A DNA stretch of 64,000 nt, taken from Diploptera punctata (taxonomy: Eukaryota; Arthropoda; Insecta; Blattodea; Blaberidae). Below are positions 46,265 to 57,367 of this stretch, in pieces. The first letter of the stretch is position 1; every line of letters starts with the position of its first letter. Where the stretch lies: contig JASPKZ010003844.1 in assembly GCA_030220185.1 (NCBI GenBank), positions 5,866,501-5,930,500 of the forward strand, written 5' to 3'. Under the pieces are notes generated by a model. That model did not search any database. It saw only the letters and a list, made by a program, of their open reading frames with translations, and had not been told where the DNA came from. Made by a program: the position numbers and the translations under genes.

Positions 46265-46530
46265 CATATGTAGGAAATAAACTATGAGGTTTCTTTTAAT
46301 TATTAATGATTTGGGTATTTTGACTTACTCATATTTCTTGATTTTTATGCAGACCTGGTTTCGTCACTTTTGTGCGACATTGTTGATGGCATTGACCTGG
46401 TTTTGTTGCTTTTGTGCAACATTGTGATGCATTGGATTGCATCGACAATGTCTCACAAAAGCGATGAAACCAGGTCTGCATAAAAATCAAGATATATATG
46501 AGGTGAGTCAAAATAACCAACTTATTAATA
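46265..46530. repeat. Foldback element, decayed ribozyme-like family
   Basis: Arms TTCTTGATTTTTATGCAGAC and its complement near 46475-46490 enclose repeated GAAACCAGGTC blocks on both strands (GAAA, self-complementary ACCAGGT, C). The CTGANGA box is not preserved. ATATGAGGTGAG follows the right arm. Confidence 0.55.
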
Positions 46531-47269
46531 ATGAATAGATCTATTTCTGGTTAGTGGTTGTATAATTTGCCTATCCAAATTTACATAGGTGCTGGGGTAT
46601 TATTTGATTAATAATTTTCACACGAATTATAGGAATATTCAATTTTATTTATAACACATATAAAAGCAACTTTCACTGAAATATAAGTGCACTTTAACTA
46701 TATATTAACACTGTCTTGGAGTCAATAGTTCTCGCGTCCACCTCTTGTGGCTGCGAGAGGGAGAACTTGTATCATAAATGCAATTCATGCATTTGAAGTA
46801 CTCTGCGCATGTGTCCGGCATGCCAGAGATATACTCATAGATTGGCAGCACTGCAAATAGTATGTGATAACCATCCTGGCCTCTGCCATAGAGCAATATA
46901 AGTGGTAATAAAACAACACTGCCACAAGTAGGTTTATCTTAAGCAGAATGGAGTATATTTATGGAACAAATAATTAAAATTTTCAGATTTCATACCATCC
47001 AAGTAATACCTTGTGCACCCGCGACATATGTAGGGAAATAAGTGTAACTAAATCAAATTGGTTAAGAAACTCCAAAAAAGGGAGACCAAGGCTTGATTTG
47101 GGCTGTAGGATGGATGGATGTTCTTCCTATCTGTATCTCACTGACATCTTGGTCTCTTCCCTCTTAAACACGTTGTTATATCCCTGGCTTGAATGGTGTA
47201 TATTTATTGTTTCTAGCAAAATAAGTCTAAAGGGCATTCTTCTGCATAATGAGAATAAATTATGGTAAA
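46531..47269. other. Unassigned spacer
   Basis: Frames 46705-46896 (minus) and 47011-47268 (plus) have no recognisable domain. Confidence 0.35.
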
Positions 47270-47280
47270 ATCAAATGTTT

Positions 47281-47349
47281 CTTACCTCTCCTCATACAAA
47301 TCTAAGTAGATCACAATTTCGAGACCATAATGGTCTCATCTTCAGTACT
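47281..47349 (-). ncRNA. Hammerhead-ribozyme-like motif downstream of PLE
   Basis: Minus strand, 5' to 3': AGTA (47349-47346), CTGAAGA (47345-47339), one extra T, GAGACCA-TTA-TGGTCTC (a perfect 7 bp helix), GAAA (47320-47317), TTGTGA, TC, TACT (47308-47305). AGTA pairs with TACT as stem I. Stem III would be A-U, U-A, U-G. GAGGTAAG follows 20 nt after the predicted cleavage site. Hammerhead motifs are established in PLE terminal repeats. The extra base between CTGANGA and stem II departs from the textbook core, so activity is uncertain. Confidence 0.65.
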
Positions 47350-47456
47350 ATTTTGGCGACTGATGTTATGTCCATCGGAAGAAACTCTTCTTTGTCCCTC
47401 TGTTGGTGGACCGATGAACCTCTGGATCAGGTCAGAATTTGTGGGAATTTCGAAGT

Positions 47457-47912
47457 TCATAAGTTTCCTTTGTTTTTTTTAATGTGGATCTTTTCCCAAA
47501 CCGTGAGTTCCTTTTGTTTGTCTATTTGTTTAATTAGACTGGCTTTTGATTCAATTAAATGTTTTTTGGACCAAGCATGAGCAGCTACTGCCGACTTTTC
47601 CACTTCTCCATTTTTGACGTTTCTAAGATGTTCTTTCGCCCTTGTTTTCAAATTTCTTTTTGTTTTCCCAATATAAATTTTGTCACAATCCCTGCATTTG
47701 ATCTGATAAATTCCTGATTTGTTTTCTTCTTCAATTCTTTCATTTTTATTGGTTTTAGTTATCCTATTAAGGCTGTATTCGTTCTTCGGTGCTAATCCTT
47801 TATTAAACTTTGTGATAATTTTTTGAAATTTATGGTGTTTCAATGGATGGTATAAAATTGAATAAATTAGCTTCGGTTCCAGTAGTTCAGACAGTGCACA
47901 TAAAAGAAACAC
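47457..47912 (-). pseudogene. Penelope-like element, GIY-YIG endonuclease end
   Basis: A 151-codon minus-strand open frame. Residues 67-69 are GIY and 80-82 YIG, within SGIYQIKCRDCDKIYIGKTK and RNLKTRAKEH. The CX2C pair (C73, C76) and later His residues (H95, H112, H118) fit the zinc-binding insertion of Penelope endonucleases; WEKI near 139-142 may hold the catalytic Glu. The N-terminal 60 residues (FQKIITKFNKGLAPK) fit the RT-endonuclease linker. The RT itself is missing upstream, so the copy is 5' truncated, with the endonuclease frame still open. It lies on the strand opposite the kinase gene. Confidence 0.8.
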
Positions 47913-48762
47913 ACAATCATATGTACTATTCTAGAAAAAAATATATAGTGAATTAATGAACACAAGAGATACATGTGATATGACCTTAATGTGTGTGGTA
48001 TTTTATTGGAACCACAAAGAGGGTAAGCAAAATGTCTGTATTTTTTGTGCAAATTGGACTCTAGAGCCAGGGAAAGTTATTAATTGGCCAAAAAACAATT
48101 GGTGCCAGGGACAAAAAATGTAATAAATCGCCAATTTGTTAAAGTTTTGGGCAAAAAAAGTCCCTCGTTACCAGCACATTGCTAAAAATTCTGTTACTGT
48201 CTGAGGCAAAAGTGGAGGAAGGCTTTTTCATGGTCACAGATTCGCAAACTTTAGGGATGTTATTTTTAAAAACTGTATGTCTTACATGGAACTACAAGCT
48301 TGGGAATCATACAAGGTATTTTTTTTGGGCAGCTTTAGGGGGTGCTCAATTGAGAATTTGTTTGAAAGAATTAATGATGATGCTTAAACTATTGAAACTA
48401 CAAATATGAGGTGAGTCGTGCATATCTAACTCCTATTATAGAAAAGTTATTTTTGTTCACATTGGTGTGCTTAATCAATTGTTGGAAATTATTTGATTAT
48501 CTGAGACGTGATTTGATTATCTGTTTGCGATAAACATAATGTGAGTTAATTTGATACGGATTTGCGTATATTAACAAAAAAATTTAATGAATCCACTAGC
48601 TTTACAGTAAAAAAGATTTTCCGTTAAAAAATCTTATTTTCTTCGTTTCAATCCACATAACCACAGCAACACAAAGTAATCTATTGAATCAAATAATGTA
48701 TTGATTCTATGTTCGCTAGAATACTTTTATTTGCTTTCCCATTTATTTCATATTAAATTGAG
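47913..48762. other. Unassigned spacer
   Basis: No RT motifs of the PLE were found here. Frames such as 48179-48409 match nothing I know. Confidence 0.4.
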
Positions 48763-48803
48763 CCACAGCGAAGCGTGGCTGAGTTTAGCTTGTATTCTAT
48801 AAC
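48763..48803 (+). repeat. Helitron 3'-end-like hairpin
   Basis: GCCACAGCGAAGCGTGGC forms a stem (GCCAC/GTGGC) followed by TGAGTTTAGCTTGT, close to the hairpin-plus-CTAGT ends of Helitrons but with CTTGT. No Rep/helicase was seen. Confidence 0.35.
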
Positions 48804-49022
48804 AATTAAAAGAATCATTACTATAACCACAAATTACAGGAACTAGAATTGATAAACCCAATGCATCCTTATGTACGGAAAATGCTAATTCATGATTATA
48901 TTATTATAATAATTATAACAAAAGAATCATTATCATAACCACGAATTACAGAAACTAGAATTGATAAACTCAATGCACTCTTATGTACAGAAAATGCTAA
49001 TTCATGGTTATATTATTATTAT
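48804..49022 (+). repeat. Two ~113 bp tandem units
   Basis: Both contain AAAGAATCATTA, ATTACAG.AACTAGAATTG and GAAAATGCTAATTCATG, starting near 48808 and 48921. Non-coding. Confidence 0.85.
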
Positions 49023-49049
49023 ATATACAAAAAGTGAAAGTATGATAAA

Positions 49050-49140
49050 TTCAAATCATATAGTTGGTTTTCTCAACCTGGAGCCACTACTTATTGTAGC
49101 TATCCAAATTCCCTATGATTATGCATGGGCACATATGAGG
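49050..49140 (-). repeat. SINE type 3 fragment
   Basis: Contains TTTCTCAACCTGGAGCCACT and TTGTAGCTATCCAAATTCC, the middle of the type 3 SINE. Confidence 0.6.
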
Positions 49141-49282
49141 GAGATTTTGAAAATGTGACCGAATTCAAACATCTAGTAATAATTACAAACAGGATTGGGG
49201 GTGCAGAAATCAAATAATCAGCTCAACTCTGGAAACATTTTGTAAATAAGAAATGTTCAACTTTATATATCGGGTGAATGTG

Positions 49283-49362
49283 TAAAAAGAGATTAACGTA
49301 GTCTATTTTCAATTTATGTACCAAAAAGAGATTAACGTAGTCTATTTTCAATTTATGTACCA
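49283..49362 (+). repeat. 40 bp tandem duplication
   Basis: Two exact copies of a 40 bp unit beginning AAAAAGAGATTAACGTAGTC. Confidence 0.9.
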
Positions 49363-51699
49363 CTTCAGCAGTCCATTTCACATAGATGAATGTAATCTTG
49401 ATTTGTGTATAGAGAGAAGTCTAGTATGTATGTTTGTGTAAAGTGTGATTATGAGGATAAAGAGAAGGGAGAAGGTGAAACCCAGTGCTGACAAGTAGCT
49501 TATTATAAAATACACAATGAACAAATGAAGAATCTGTTGATTTCCAAATAAAAATGATGAAATGAGATGGATTGGGCATACTCTTCAGGAAAAATCAAAT
49601 TGCTATTGTGATACAAGCCTTGTTTGGAAACCTCAACTTCAAGGTACTTGATAGAATGGGCAATAATCTTCTTTAACCCATCAGCGTGGAGTGATGTGCA
49701 CCACCCACATAAATAAAACACTTCCCTGCGGAGTGACGAGTACCGTCTGCATGATTTCTTTACCAAAACTAGTTCTTATTTTTCGGGAATGATTCACTAA
49801 ATAAATTATTAAATAATATAATTTTGTAGAGGAAAGAATACACTTTTATTTGATATATGAAATTAATAATATAACTTATTTTCAAATTGTATAATTTATT
49901 GTTAAATGTGAGTAAGTTTGAAGTGCTGATTGAGCATGTTCTATATCTGGCACATTTAATTTATTATCATTCTTTGTAAAAATATACAATGACAACACAA
50001 TTTGTGAACTGCAATCTTATAGAGGAGATCTCAAGCTTGTAATTAACATAAAATTTATATTTTTTTGTTCATGTAGTTCTCATTGTTTTTATGGACTGCG
50101 TTAGAGACTGTTTGTCTGCGTTTCTCTGCTCTCTTTCTGGAAACCATGAAACTATTTAAAACTTTGTTTATATTGCTAGGTTGGTGAAGGTTTCTTCTTT
50201 CAAATGAAATATGTGACACTTATATGACACTAAATTTGTGAAAGAAATTCTAACATGAATGAGTGACTGTTCAATCCTGTTAGACTAGCTCGAGGGTGGC
50301 AGTGTTTCATCATGGCCCCTACAAATAAACATAGTGAAAATATTACAAAATGCTTAGACGAGGAACTGGAAAACAAACAAAATATATTGTAGATTATAAT
50401 ATAAATATAGGATCCCTGGACCTAACAGACTAATTTTGTTACATGTATATTTGTTAGAATGTAAGAAAATAAAAACTAGTACATGAAAATATTTTCCATC
50501 TTCTAAACGTTGCTAACTGAACAGCATGATTATCTGTAGGGAGAATTCACCACAAAATATGTTTCGCATTGACCTTGATGAAGCATAACTTGTGTAGCAT
50601 AGGGGTGGGGTAGAAAGAAAGGTTCCCGGATGTCATTCAACAGTACCGAGATTAGTTACAAGGCATTTTCTGGGAAGAATACCACCGAGAAGAAATAAGG
50701 CCCTCCCTAACAAAATATGTGTTGTGTGTTATAAAAAAAATAAACAGAAAGATACAGTACTTAGATGCTCTGACTATGAAGCGGGATTATGTATGCAGGG
50801 GTGCTTCAAATCAATTTCAACTAACTTAATTTCTAAGGTACGGTTTTATAAATTTTATTTGTATTGTTGTAGTTTACAATTATTATAATTAGCCTCACGT
50901 TTAGCTGAATACAATTTAAAATTTCTATTTGGATATTTTAAATATCTAACAAGATATAAACTTTTACAAAACTTTGTTTTCTAACTTACAAATTGAAATG
51001 AAATTCGAAATTAGTACCAAGACCACCATAAATATTGTCAGCCCAGAAATAACTAAAAGGAAGCTATTTAATCAGTCTGCAAAGGAATACTAAATCAAAT
51101 TAATATTTATATCCCCGAAACCAACTTGGCTCATGCCGGTTTAAACTAGATCATGTAAGAATATAAAGATTGAGCAGAAGACCGTCAAGTGTCATGAAGA
51201 AGGAATGTGGGAGAGGAAGAAAAGACATGAGGAGAGTTAGTAAGATTTTAACTAGGATTTGCATCATTAAGATCTGTGCCCTGGATAAGTGACAAGAGAT
51301 ACTAGTATTTAAAATATACATGAATGTAACAAGAACACATTCCTCTGTCAACATAAACTAAGGTGCAATTTAAATGACAGACTTTAAAAAATAATTAGAA
51401 AATACAGTAAGTTATGTATAAGTAACATTAAGAAATTGTGACTGGAAGTAATAAAAACTTAATATATCTTCACACACAGAAGTACATTATATAATGGAAA
51501 TGGACGGCTAATGACAAATAAAGGAAATTTTGAAGAAATGGTTAAAATGAGATGTACAAAGAAATTAAACATAGGCTCAATTCTGGAAATGCATGCTATT
51601 ATATATTACAGGGATTCTTGTCATCCCAACATCTCAAAAAAGTTAAACTGAAAATATATAAATGTTATTCTCCCAGTTATATGGATGTAAAACATGGAA
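49363..51699. other. Long unassigned stretch
   Basis: No gene or shared repeat recognised over 2.3 kb. The minus frames 49503-49766 and 51151-51354 have no known domain. Confidence 0.4.
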
Positions 51700-52100
51700 T
51701 CTTACTTTAAGAGATGAGAAAAAGTATGAGTATTTGAGAACAAAATTCTAAAGAAAATTCTAGGACAAAAGAGAGATAAACAGAGAGAAGAATATATGAG
51801 TGAGCTAAATGATCTTTATAGGAAATCAGATATAATAGGAACGGTTGTCTCGTAGACTGCAGCAGGCAGGACATGTGGCACGAATGGGGAATGAAAGAGG
51901 TCGTGGAAGCTGCTTGTAGGAAAACCAGAGGGAAATGCATGGTTGGTAGACCAAGTATGACATTAATCATGATTTGAGGGAAGTAGATTATACAGGGGAT
52001 GATTGGAAAACATTAGCTGAGGATGGTATGTATGGAGGGAGAGCTTATATCCACATGGCCATGAACCTATGGATTCGATAGTGCCAGTGAGTTAGTTACA
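51700..52100 (+). pseudogene. LINE ORF2 C-terminal fragment with 3' end
   Basis: The plus strand keeps VFENKILKKILGQKRDKQRE, then ELNDLYRKSDIIGTV and WKLLVGKPEGNAW in different frames, ending with ATGGATTCGATAGTGCCAGT. Same family as 1656-2150. Confidence 0.65.
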
Positions 52101-52139
52101 AAGTTATATATAAAATACAGAGTAGTAACTTTACAAAAT

Positions 52140-52297
52140 ATAGCAAGCAGTAATGTAGGACCACGCCTTCTTGTATAATGCCATTCCATTCTCTTTCTCT
52201 AGCCTTTAGAGTGAAGGTTGTAAAGAGACCATAAAAAAATAACACCATTAAGACTTAATCTCCTGATATTCATCCTCCATGTCACATAATCATCTAA
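52140..52297 (-). pseudogene. LINE fragment, left side of Harbinger insertion
   Basis: The minus strand shows a LINE-tail-like DMEDEYQEIK stretch with frame shifts. Removing 52298-60347 joins it to 60348-60480, where WLGYVVRMENTRIVRKLF and NKPVGKRKTK lead in. The element therefore split a pre-existing LINE tail. Confidence 0.55.
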
Positions 52298-52419
52298 GGC
52301 CGGTATTCTTGAAACCAACTCTCCTCTCCCCCACCTCTCTCACTTTCGTAAGTTGAGTCTGACCACGAGAGTGAGAGATGGTTTTCTTGAAACCATCTTA
52401 TCCGATCTTATCTCTATCT

Positions 52420-53333
52420 CAGGCGAGATGGAAAAATGCGTATGTTGGCAATGATTTTAAAAATGCATAGAGAAATAATCCATATGATATTGTGAAATAT
52501 GGCGTCTTTTAAAAATCGTCTGCAATTGTATAGGTTATGGGAATGTGATTGTTTGCCTAAAATAAATTAAACTTATTACAAAAATGAGGAAATAGAATCT
52601 GATTGAGGTTAAACATACAATATATGTGTGTAATCAAAACGTATTCATGGCAAAATTAGGATTTCCTACATATAGAAATGTCCAACAATGAAAGTAAAAA
52701 ATATATATTGCCCAGTTATCCCTTATAAAATTAGTTATCTGAATAGGCTTATATTATTGATAAATATAGTAAGAAAAGTATAAAAGGTCAAATTGTAACA
52801 TTCCACAGCTTTTATATTTTATACATGTGTATTGTGATGGAGAAAAGCGTACGTTATATGTACGTTATGGGATATCAACAAACCAAATTAATATAATATA
52901 CGTGATCTATTTTATATCAAATTAAAAACAGTATTAGTGATCCATTTGAGATGGTCTATTTTATTTTATTATGTTATCTTTATGGATAATAGGTATACCT
53001 TTATGCATAACAGGTAATACTATAGGTCCTAATAATTTTGTAGGCCTAACCTTAAAAGTCGAAATTGTAGCAAAATAATAATTTATTATTATGGTTTATA
53101 AAATCATTGATAGGTAACTATGTATTAATTTATTGTTGTAATTGTTAATAGAAAACCATTATCAAAATTACACTATGAAGATAATATTTTAAGAACATGG
53201 TAAGAAATTACCATCACCACGTTATGTAAATACATCAAATAAATACAAAGTTATTAATCAATTTTTGATGGTGCATTTTATTTTCCATAACCTCAAGGTT
53301 GAGATTATGGTAAAAAATATACATATGGTATAG
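52420..53333. other. Unassigned left part of the Harbinger element
   Basis: AT-rich, no coding region recognised; only chance frames. Confidence 0.4.
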
Positions 53334-53711
53334 GGCTCAACTGCACTTCTACTAGCGCTTGATTTTTCATTTATATTGTCGTAAACTCTTCTTCTGTATT
53401 AACTAACATTATTTAATGCTTTAAACTTTTTCAAACAATTTTTATAACATTATTAGACAATTTTGAAGTATTTATTTAAATATGCAAATCACAATATTAT
53501 GACACTGGTAGACAATATTATGATGCTATTTTCTCTTAATATTGCAAATATTAGTAATTTAAATTTCACAGCGACATATAGTAATCGAGGATGATAATCG
53601 ATATGTGGTTAGATTGTGGGTTATCGCTGGCTATATAAAACCTGACATATGCGCACTGTTGTTCTATTGGACTTTGAAAATATTCCACGCTAGTTTAAGT
53701 GCAGTTTTTCC
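53334..53711 (+). mobile_element. MITE family A, copy 2, internally deleted
   Basis: Begins GGCTCAACTGCACTTCTACT and ends GTTTAAGTGCAGTTTTTC. About 160 bp shorter than 57368-57902, lacking the block with the GGGTTATCGCTGGTTGGATC segment. The frame 53605-53853 is its translation. Confidence 0.7.
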
Positions 53712-54738
53712 GTTTATAGAAACACTGTTAAGTAACTATGTATTAATTATTGCTGTAATTCACCACAAATCTTTAATCACCATGTTATGTAAATTATTAG
53801 TATTGTCTCTTCTCCTTATGGTCATTAATGCTTCTCCTGATACAAGACTATAGTCATAATTTATAAACTTTGATACTCTATCAGTGTTATTCTAAAATTT
53901 ATATCAAAACAAAAAATGGAACATTATATGTATTATATATATGCCCAATTACTTTGCCCTACAGTCCTATAAGGGCATTTATATAAACAACCATCTTTAA
54001 AATATGTAGTCATTGCATGAAACATCATTTCAGTTTACTGTTTTACCTCATCCTCACGTCAACATGATTTTTTCAAATATGTCCCCTTGAATAGCTGATT
54101 GGTTTTACTACTTATATTGCAAGCTCTAGGGCTTTATGAAATACATAAGATAAATGGCACATTCACTAAAGCCCTCCACTGAACCTTTTCCTCAACGAAC
54201 TTAATCCAGTAAAAATTTCTTCTACTGTCTATTCAATCTACATGATCAACCCATAACAAACTTATAAAACTTATAGCGACAAATGTATTTATTTTATTGA
54301 GAAAATACCATTAGGAAGGTTTAGATGGGAGGATATTTGGATGAATCTTAGGGAACTGCATATTGGAAATAAACATCTGTTTTTGGTGGACATGAGTTTT
54401 GTATGTCATGATAAAAGAAACAGAAGTGAATTCTAGTACTTGGACAATGCAGGAAAATGAAATTAAAGAACAGTCCATACTTATATTTTATTGTGGAATT
54501 AATATGTATGACACCTGAAATAAATACAAAATATGTTTCATTTGAAAACATTGCTTTTTATTATTATCAGCATTCATAATTACTCATAACAATTATATAC
54601 AAGAATCAATATGGATTTACATACATGAACATTACACAGCTATCAATGTACATAAACACACAAATTTGTAACACTAATACCTTATATATTATTGTGAAAC
54701 ATTACTATTTACACATTTTTTAGAATATAATACCTCAT
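53712..54738. other. Unassigned, within the Harbinger element
   Basis: No coding region or shared repeat recognised. Confidence 0.4.
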
Positions 54739-55043
54739 CGTGTCCACCACTGTGGTCTCGAGGTAGCGTGCTGCCTTGTCATGCAGTGGGTCCAATTCCT
54801 GGTCGGGACAAGCTCCTGGGAGAGGTTTTTTTGGGGTTTTCCTCACCTGTAAGACAAATGTCAGGAAGCTTAGGGACCAACAGTCCCCAAATATCATCCG
54901 GTCATCATCATCATCCTTCACCGATGTGGAAAGAAAGCAACGGGAAGCTACCACACCTATAATTACCTAGCAAATCATAGCATGAAAATGCTATGATTGC
55001 AGTGAAATACCTACCCTTGGGCAGAATTACTATGGATGGATGG
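54739..55043 (+). repeat. SINE type 1
   Basis: Head CCACTGTGGTCTCGAGGTAG through the tail GCAGAATTACTATGGATGGA. Inserted in the Harbinger element. Confidence 0.85.
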
Positions 55044-55194
55044 ATCATAAGGCTTTTAAGTTTCCATACCCAACTTACGGAAAACAAGATAACAAAACAA
55101 TAAAGCTTGCCAAGGATCTACCTACTTAATCAAATCTAAATTACTTTAATGAAATTTTATGATGGGAATTTACATTATCAGGCAAATAAATTAA

Positions 55195-55400
55195 GTAAGT
55201 CAAATTATTACATCTCACCTCATAAAACTGGGTGATTCTCACAGGACCGGTTTCTGAAGTTATTTCCTCTATCGTCAACCAGAACTCAGACTATAGAGTT
55301 AATGGAATCTTGGCTGATGATACAAGCAATAGCTTCAGAAACCAGTCCTGTGAAGATCACGGAGTTTTATGAGGTAACATGTAATAACTTATTTGACTCA
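55195..55400 (+). repeat. Foldback element with hammerhead-like core
   Basis: Arms CACCTCATAAAACTGGGTGA and TCACGGAGTTTTATGAGGTA pair. The plus strand has CTGATGA (55314-55320), a helix around AAGC-AATA-GCTT, GAAA (55338-55341), CCAG, TC. The minus-strand arm has TTGACGA, GAAA, self-complementary CCGG, TC. Each arm has lost one conserved base. Confidence 0.6.
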
Positions 55401-55439
55401 CTTAACGGAATATAAAATAATAAAAAAACCCATGGCTTG

Positions 55440-55766
55440 AAAGGCCTAGAAGGCTCTTGGCCTACTAGCTGGCTGTTGGACTCACTTCCACATGAGTTGA
55501 TCACAGAGATAGAAGATCATTCACCCAGTGTAGGATTGGTCAGCATGTCAGGTCCCCCAGTCATTATAGCTGATTTTCTGAACTTGGAGCCGCTACTTAT
55601 TGTAGCTACCCAAATGCCTCATGATGCTGAGTGAGCAATGGCCCAATACTGGCCAAAATCACAAGAAAAAATGTTTTCCCCCATGGAGACCCGAACCAGC
55701 GCAAGTCCGGTAACTCTCTGACAAAGCATCTTGCCTTAACCATTCAGCTATGGTGCGGGACATAAA
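55440..55766 (-). repeat. SINE type 3
   Basis: The head on the minus strand is ATGTCCCGCACCATAGCTGA; body with GGCTCCAAGTTCAGAAAATC; tail with GCCAAGAGCCTTCTAGGCC. Confidence 0.7.
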
Positions 55767-56227
55767 ACAAACAAACTGAATTAAATAAACATGTTCACAA
55801 TTGGCTATACCAGAAATGTGAATAAATGTGCACGCATTTTAACTTATGTTATCCAATAAATGATAGTGTTAGTGACTTAAAGGACAATTACAAAGTTTAT
55901 AGCTGATATGTCACATGGAATAGGGCCCTATTTAAATTACATATTAGAACAAATAAAATTTAAGATTAGACAAAATGATATAGTGTTACAGATGCACCAA
56001 CAATTTAGACGAGGAAATCTGCATTTTTAACACATAATGGTCTATATACACAACACAAATATGTTCACAGCCTTACAGCAGAGGAAGTATAGAAGACAAA
56101 AAAAATGCACAATACATGATAGTGTAGTGAAAAGAAAGTGTTCATATAATTTTGTCCAATCACAATCCTAAAATTACAAGTAAAAATACAATGGGAAGTA
56201 AGTAACTCTATTAGGTCCTTCTTAATA
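55767..56227. other. Unassigned, within the Harbinger element
   Basis: No feature recognised. Confidence 0.4.
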
Positions 56228-56475
56228 ACAAATAAGGTAAATCCGGAGTTATTCTACCTCATAACTTGTTGTGTTCTATTTGAACTAGTGTCTGTATATA
56301 AAGTATACCATCGTCAGCTTTTCCAGAATGTTGAAATTAACATTGTCGTTCCCTCGATGTCCAGAGCTGACAACTTAAATTTCAACAGTCTGGAAAAGCT
56401 GACGATGGTATACGTGAAATATCAAAACTACTTCAAATAGAACACCAGTTATGAGGAAGGATGACTCGGTATTCA
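56228..56475. repeat. Foldback element, decayed ribozyme-like family
   Basis: Arms share TATACCATCGTCAGCTTTTC (left) and its complement at 56390-56411. CTGACGA (56399-56405) and GAAA (56416-56419) are present, but the intervening helix is only about ten bases and the palindrome after GAAA is poor. Confidence 0.55.
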
Positions 56476-56552
56476 CCTTACTTATTATTAAAAGTGGACA
56501 TCTATTAGAGCCCTTCTGGCTGTCAATCCATTTGGCAAATCATAAACATCAT

Positions 56553-56887
56553 TCACAACTGGAATAGCATTATTGGTGGCAGATCCTCTATTTCGGCATC
56601 GTTTGCCCTCCTCGCTATATTGTGTAACACAGTTGTTGCAACTATAACAGTCGTCGTCGTTTCAAGTTTGAGTTATAATTGAAATCAGCTCGTGTTTGTG
56701 GGTTGAGGAGAGGTGTCATTAAAATATGATGGCACGCATACCCACTGTCTTCCAGGAGAATGCCAGACACTTCTCCTTCTTCAAATTGGCCACAGATCAT
56801 GCTACTTTTGAACATACGACTGTCGTGTGCAGATCCTGGCCAGCCTGTAACGATGTTTATGAATTCCATAGTGAAGTTCACAATGGC
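56553..56887 (-). pseudogene. Harbinger transposase, third recognised exon
   Basis: The acceptor TTTTAATTTTCAG ends at 56888. The exon, phase 0, continues the previous one with AIVNFTMEFINIVTGWPGSA and HDSRMFKSS, holding the second catalytic Asp. Then ILLEDSGYACHHILMTPLLN and PQTRADFNYN. After a frame change near 56665 it reads LKLETTTVIVATTVLHNIAR up to the stop at 56553. Family members carry about 30 residues between these blocks, including the ER.FG..K.RF segment with the catalytic Glu. That segment is missing, so this copy should be inactive. Confidence 0.85.
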
Positions 56888-56984
56888 CTGAAAATTAAAA
56901 AAAAATCCAAGATATAAAAAGCAACTCTCAATGCAATAAATAAATATATATATATATATATTAATTAAATAAAAGTAAAACTTA

Positions 56985-57130
56985 GTTTTATTCGATTTTC
57001 ATATTTATTAAGATATAATTCAGTGACAGCTGTTTCGGTACACTGTACCTTCTTCAGACATGTACCGAAACAGCTGTCACTGAATTATATCTTAATAAAT
57101 ATGAAAATTGAATGAAACTAAGTTTTATTT
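56985..57130 (-). repeat. Near-perfect hairpin with hammerhead-like core
   Basis: The arms ATTTATTAAGATATAATTCA and complement enclose, on the minus strand, CTGAAGA (57057-57051), A, GGTAC-AGT-GTACC (perfect 5 bp helix), GAAA (57036-57033), self-complementary CAGCTG, TC, ACTGAATT. The motif is complete except for a weak local stem I (two pairs). Confidence 0.7.
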
Positions 57131-57181
57131 TTATTTAATTAATTAATATGGATTTTCATCAAGTAAACACCAACTCAATTG

Positions 57182-57221
<40 letters not shown>

Positions 57222-57367
57222 TTCATATTCAAAATTCTTACTATAAACTATGCCGTTCCTAACGAAAAACTATTAATTTTTTATTCATAGCCATTACAAG
57301 CACTTCAGTTTTGTCATTGCGTTAAAATTGTGATGGTTTCGTCAATTGTTTTATTGGAAGTAAATTT

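Noticed and set aside
47913..48762. Upstream reverse transcriptase of the PLE
   Set aside because: I read the minus strand for RT motifs and found none, so the PLE copy appears truncated near 47900.
52420..56227. Second Harbinger gene (Myb/SANT-like protein)
   Set aside because: No helix-rich basic frame of the expected kind was found; the region is filled with later insertions.
56726..56917. Plus-strand frame of 63 codons
   Set aside because: It is antisense to the Harbinger exon.
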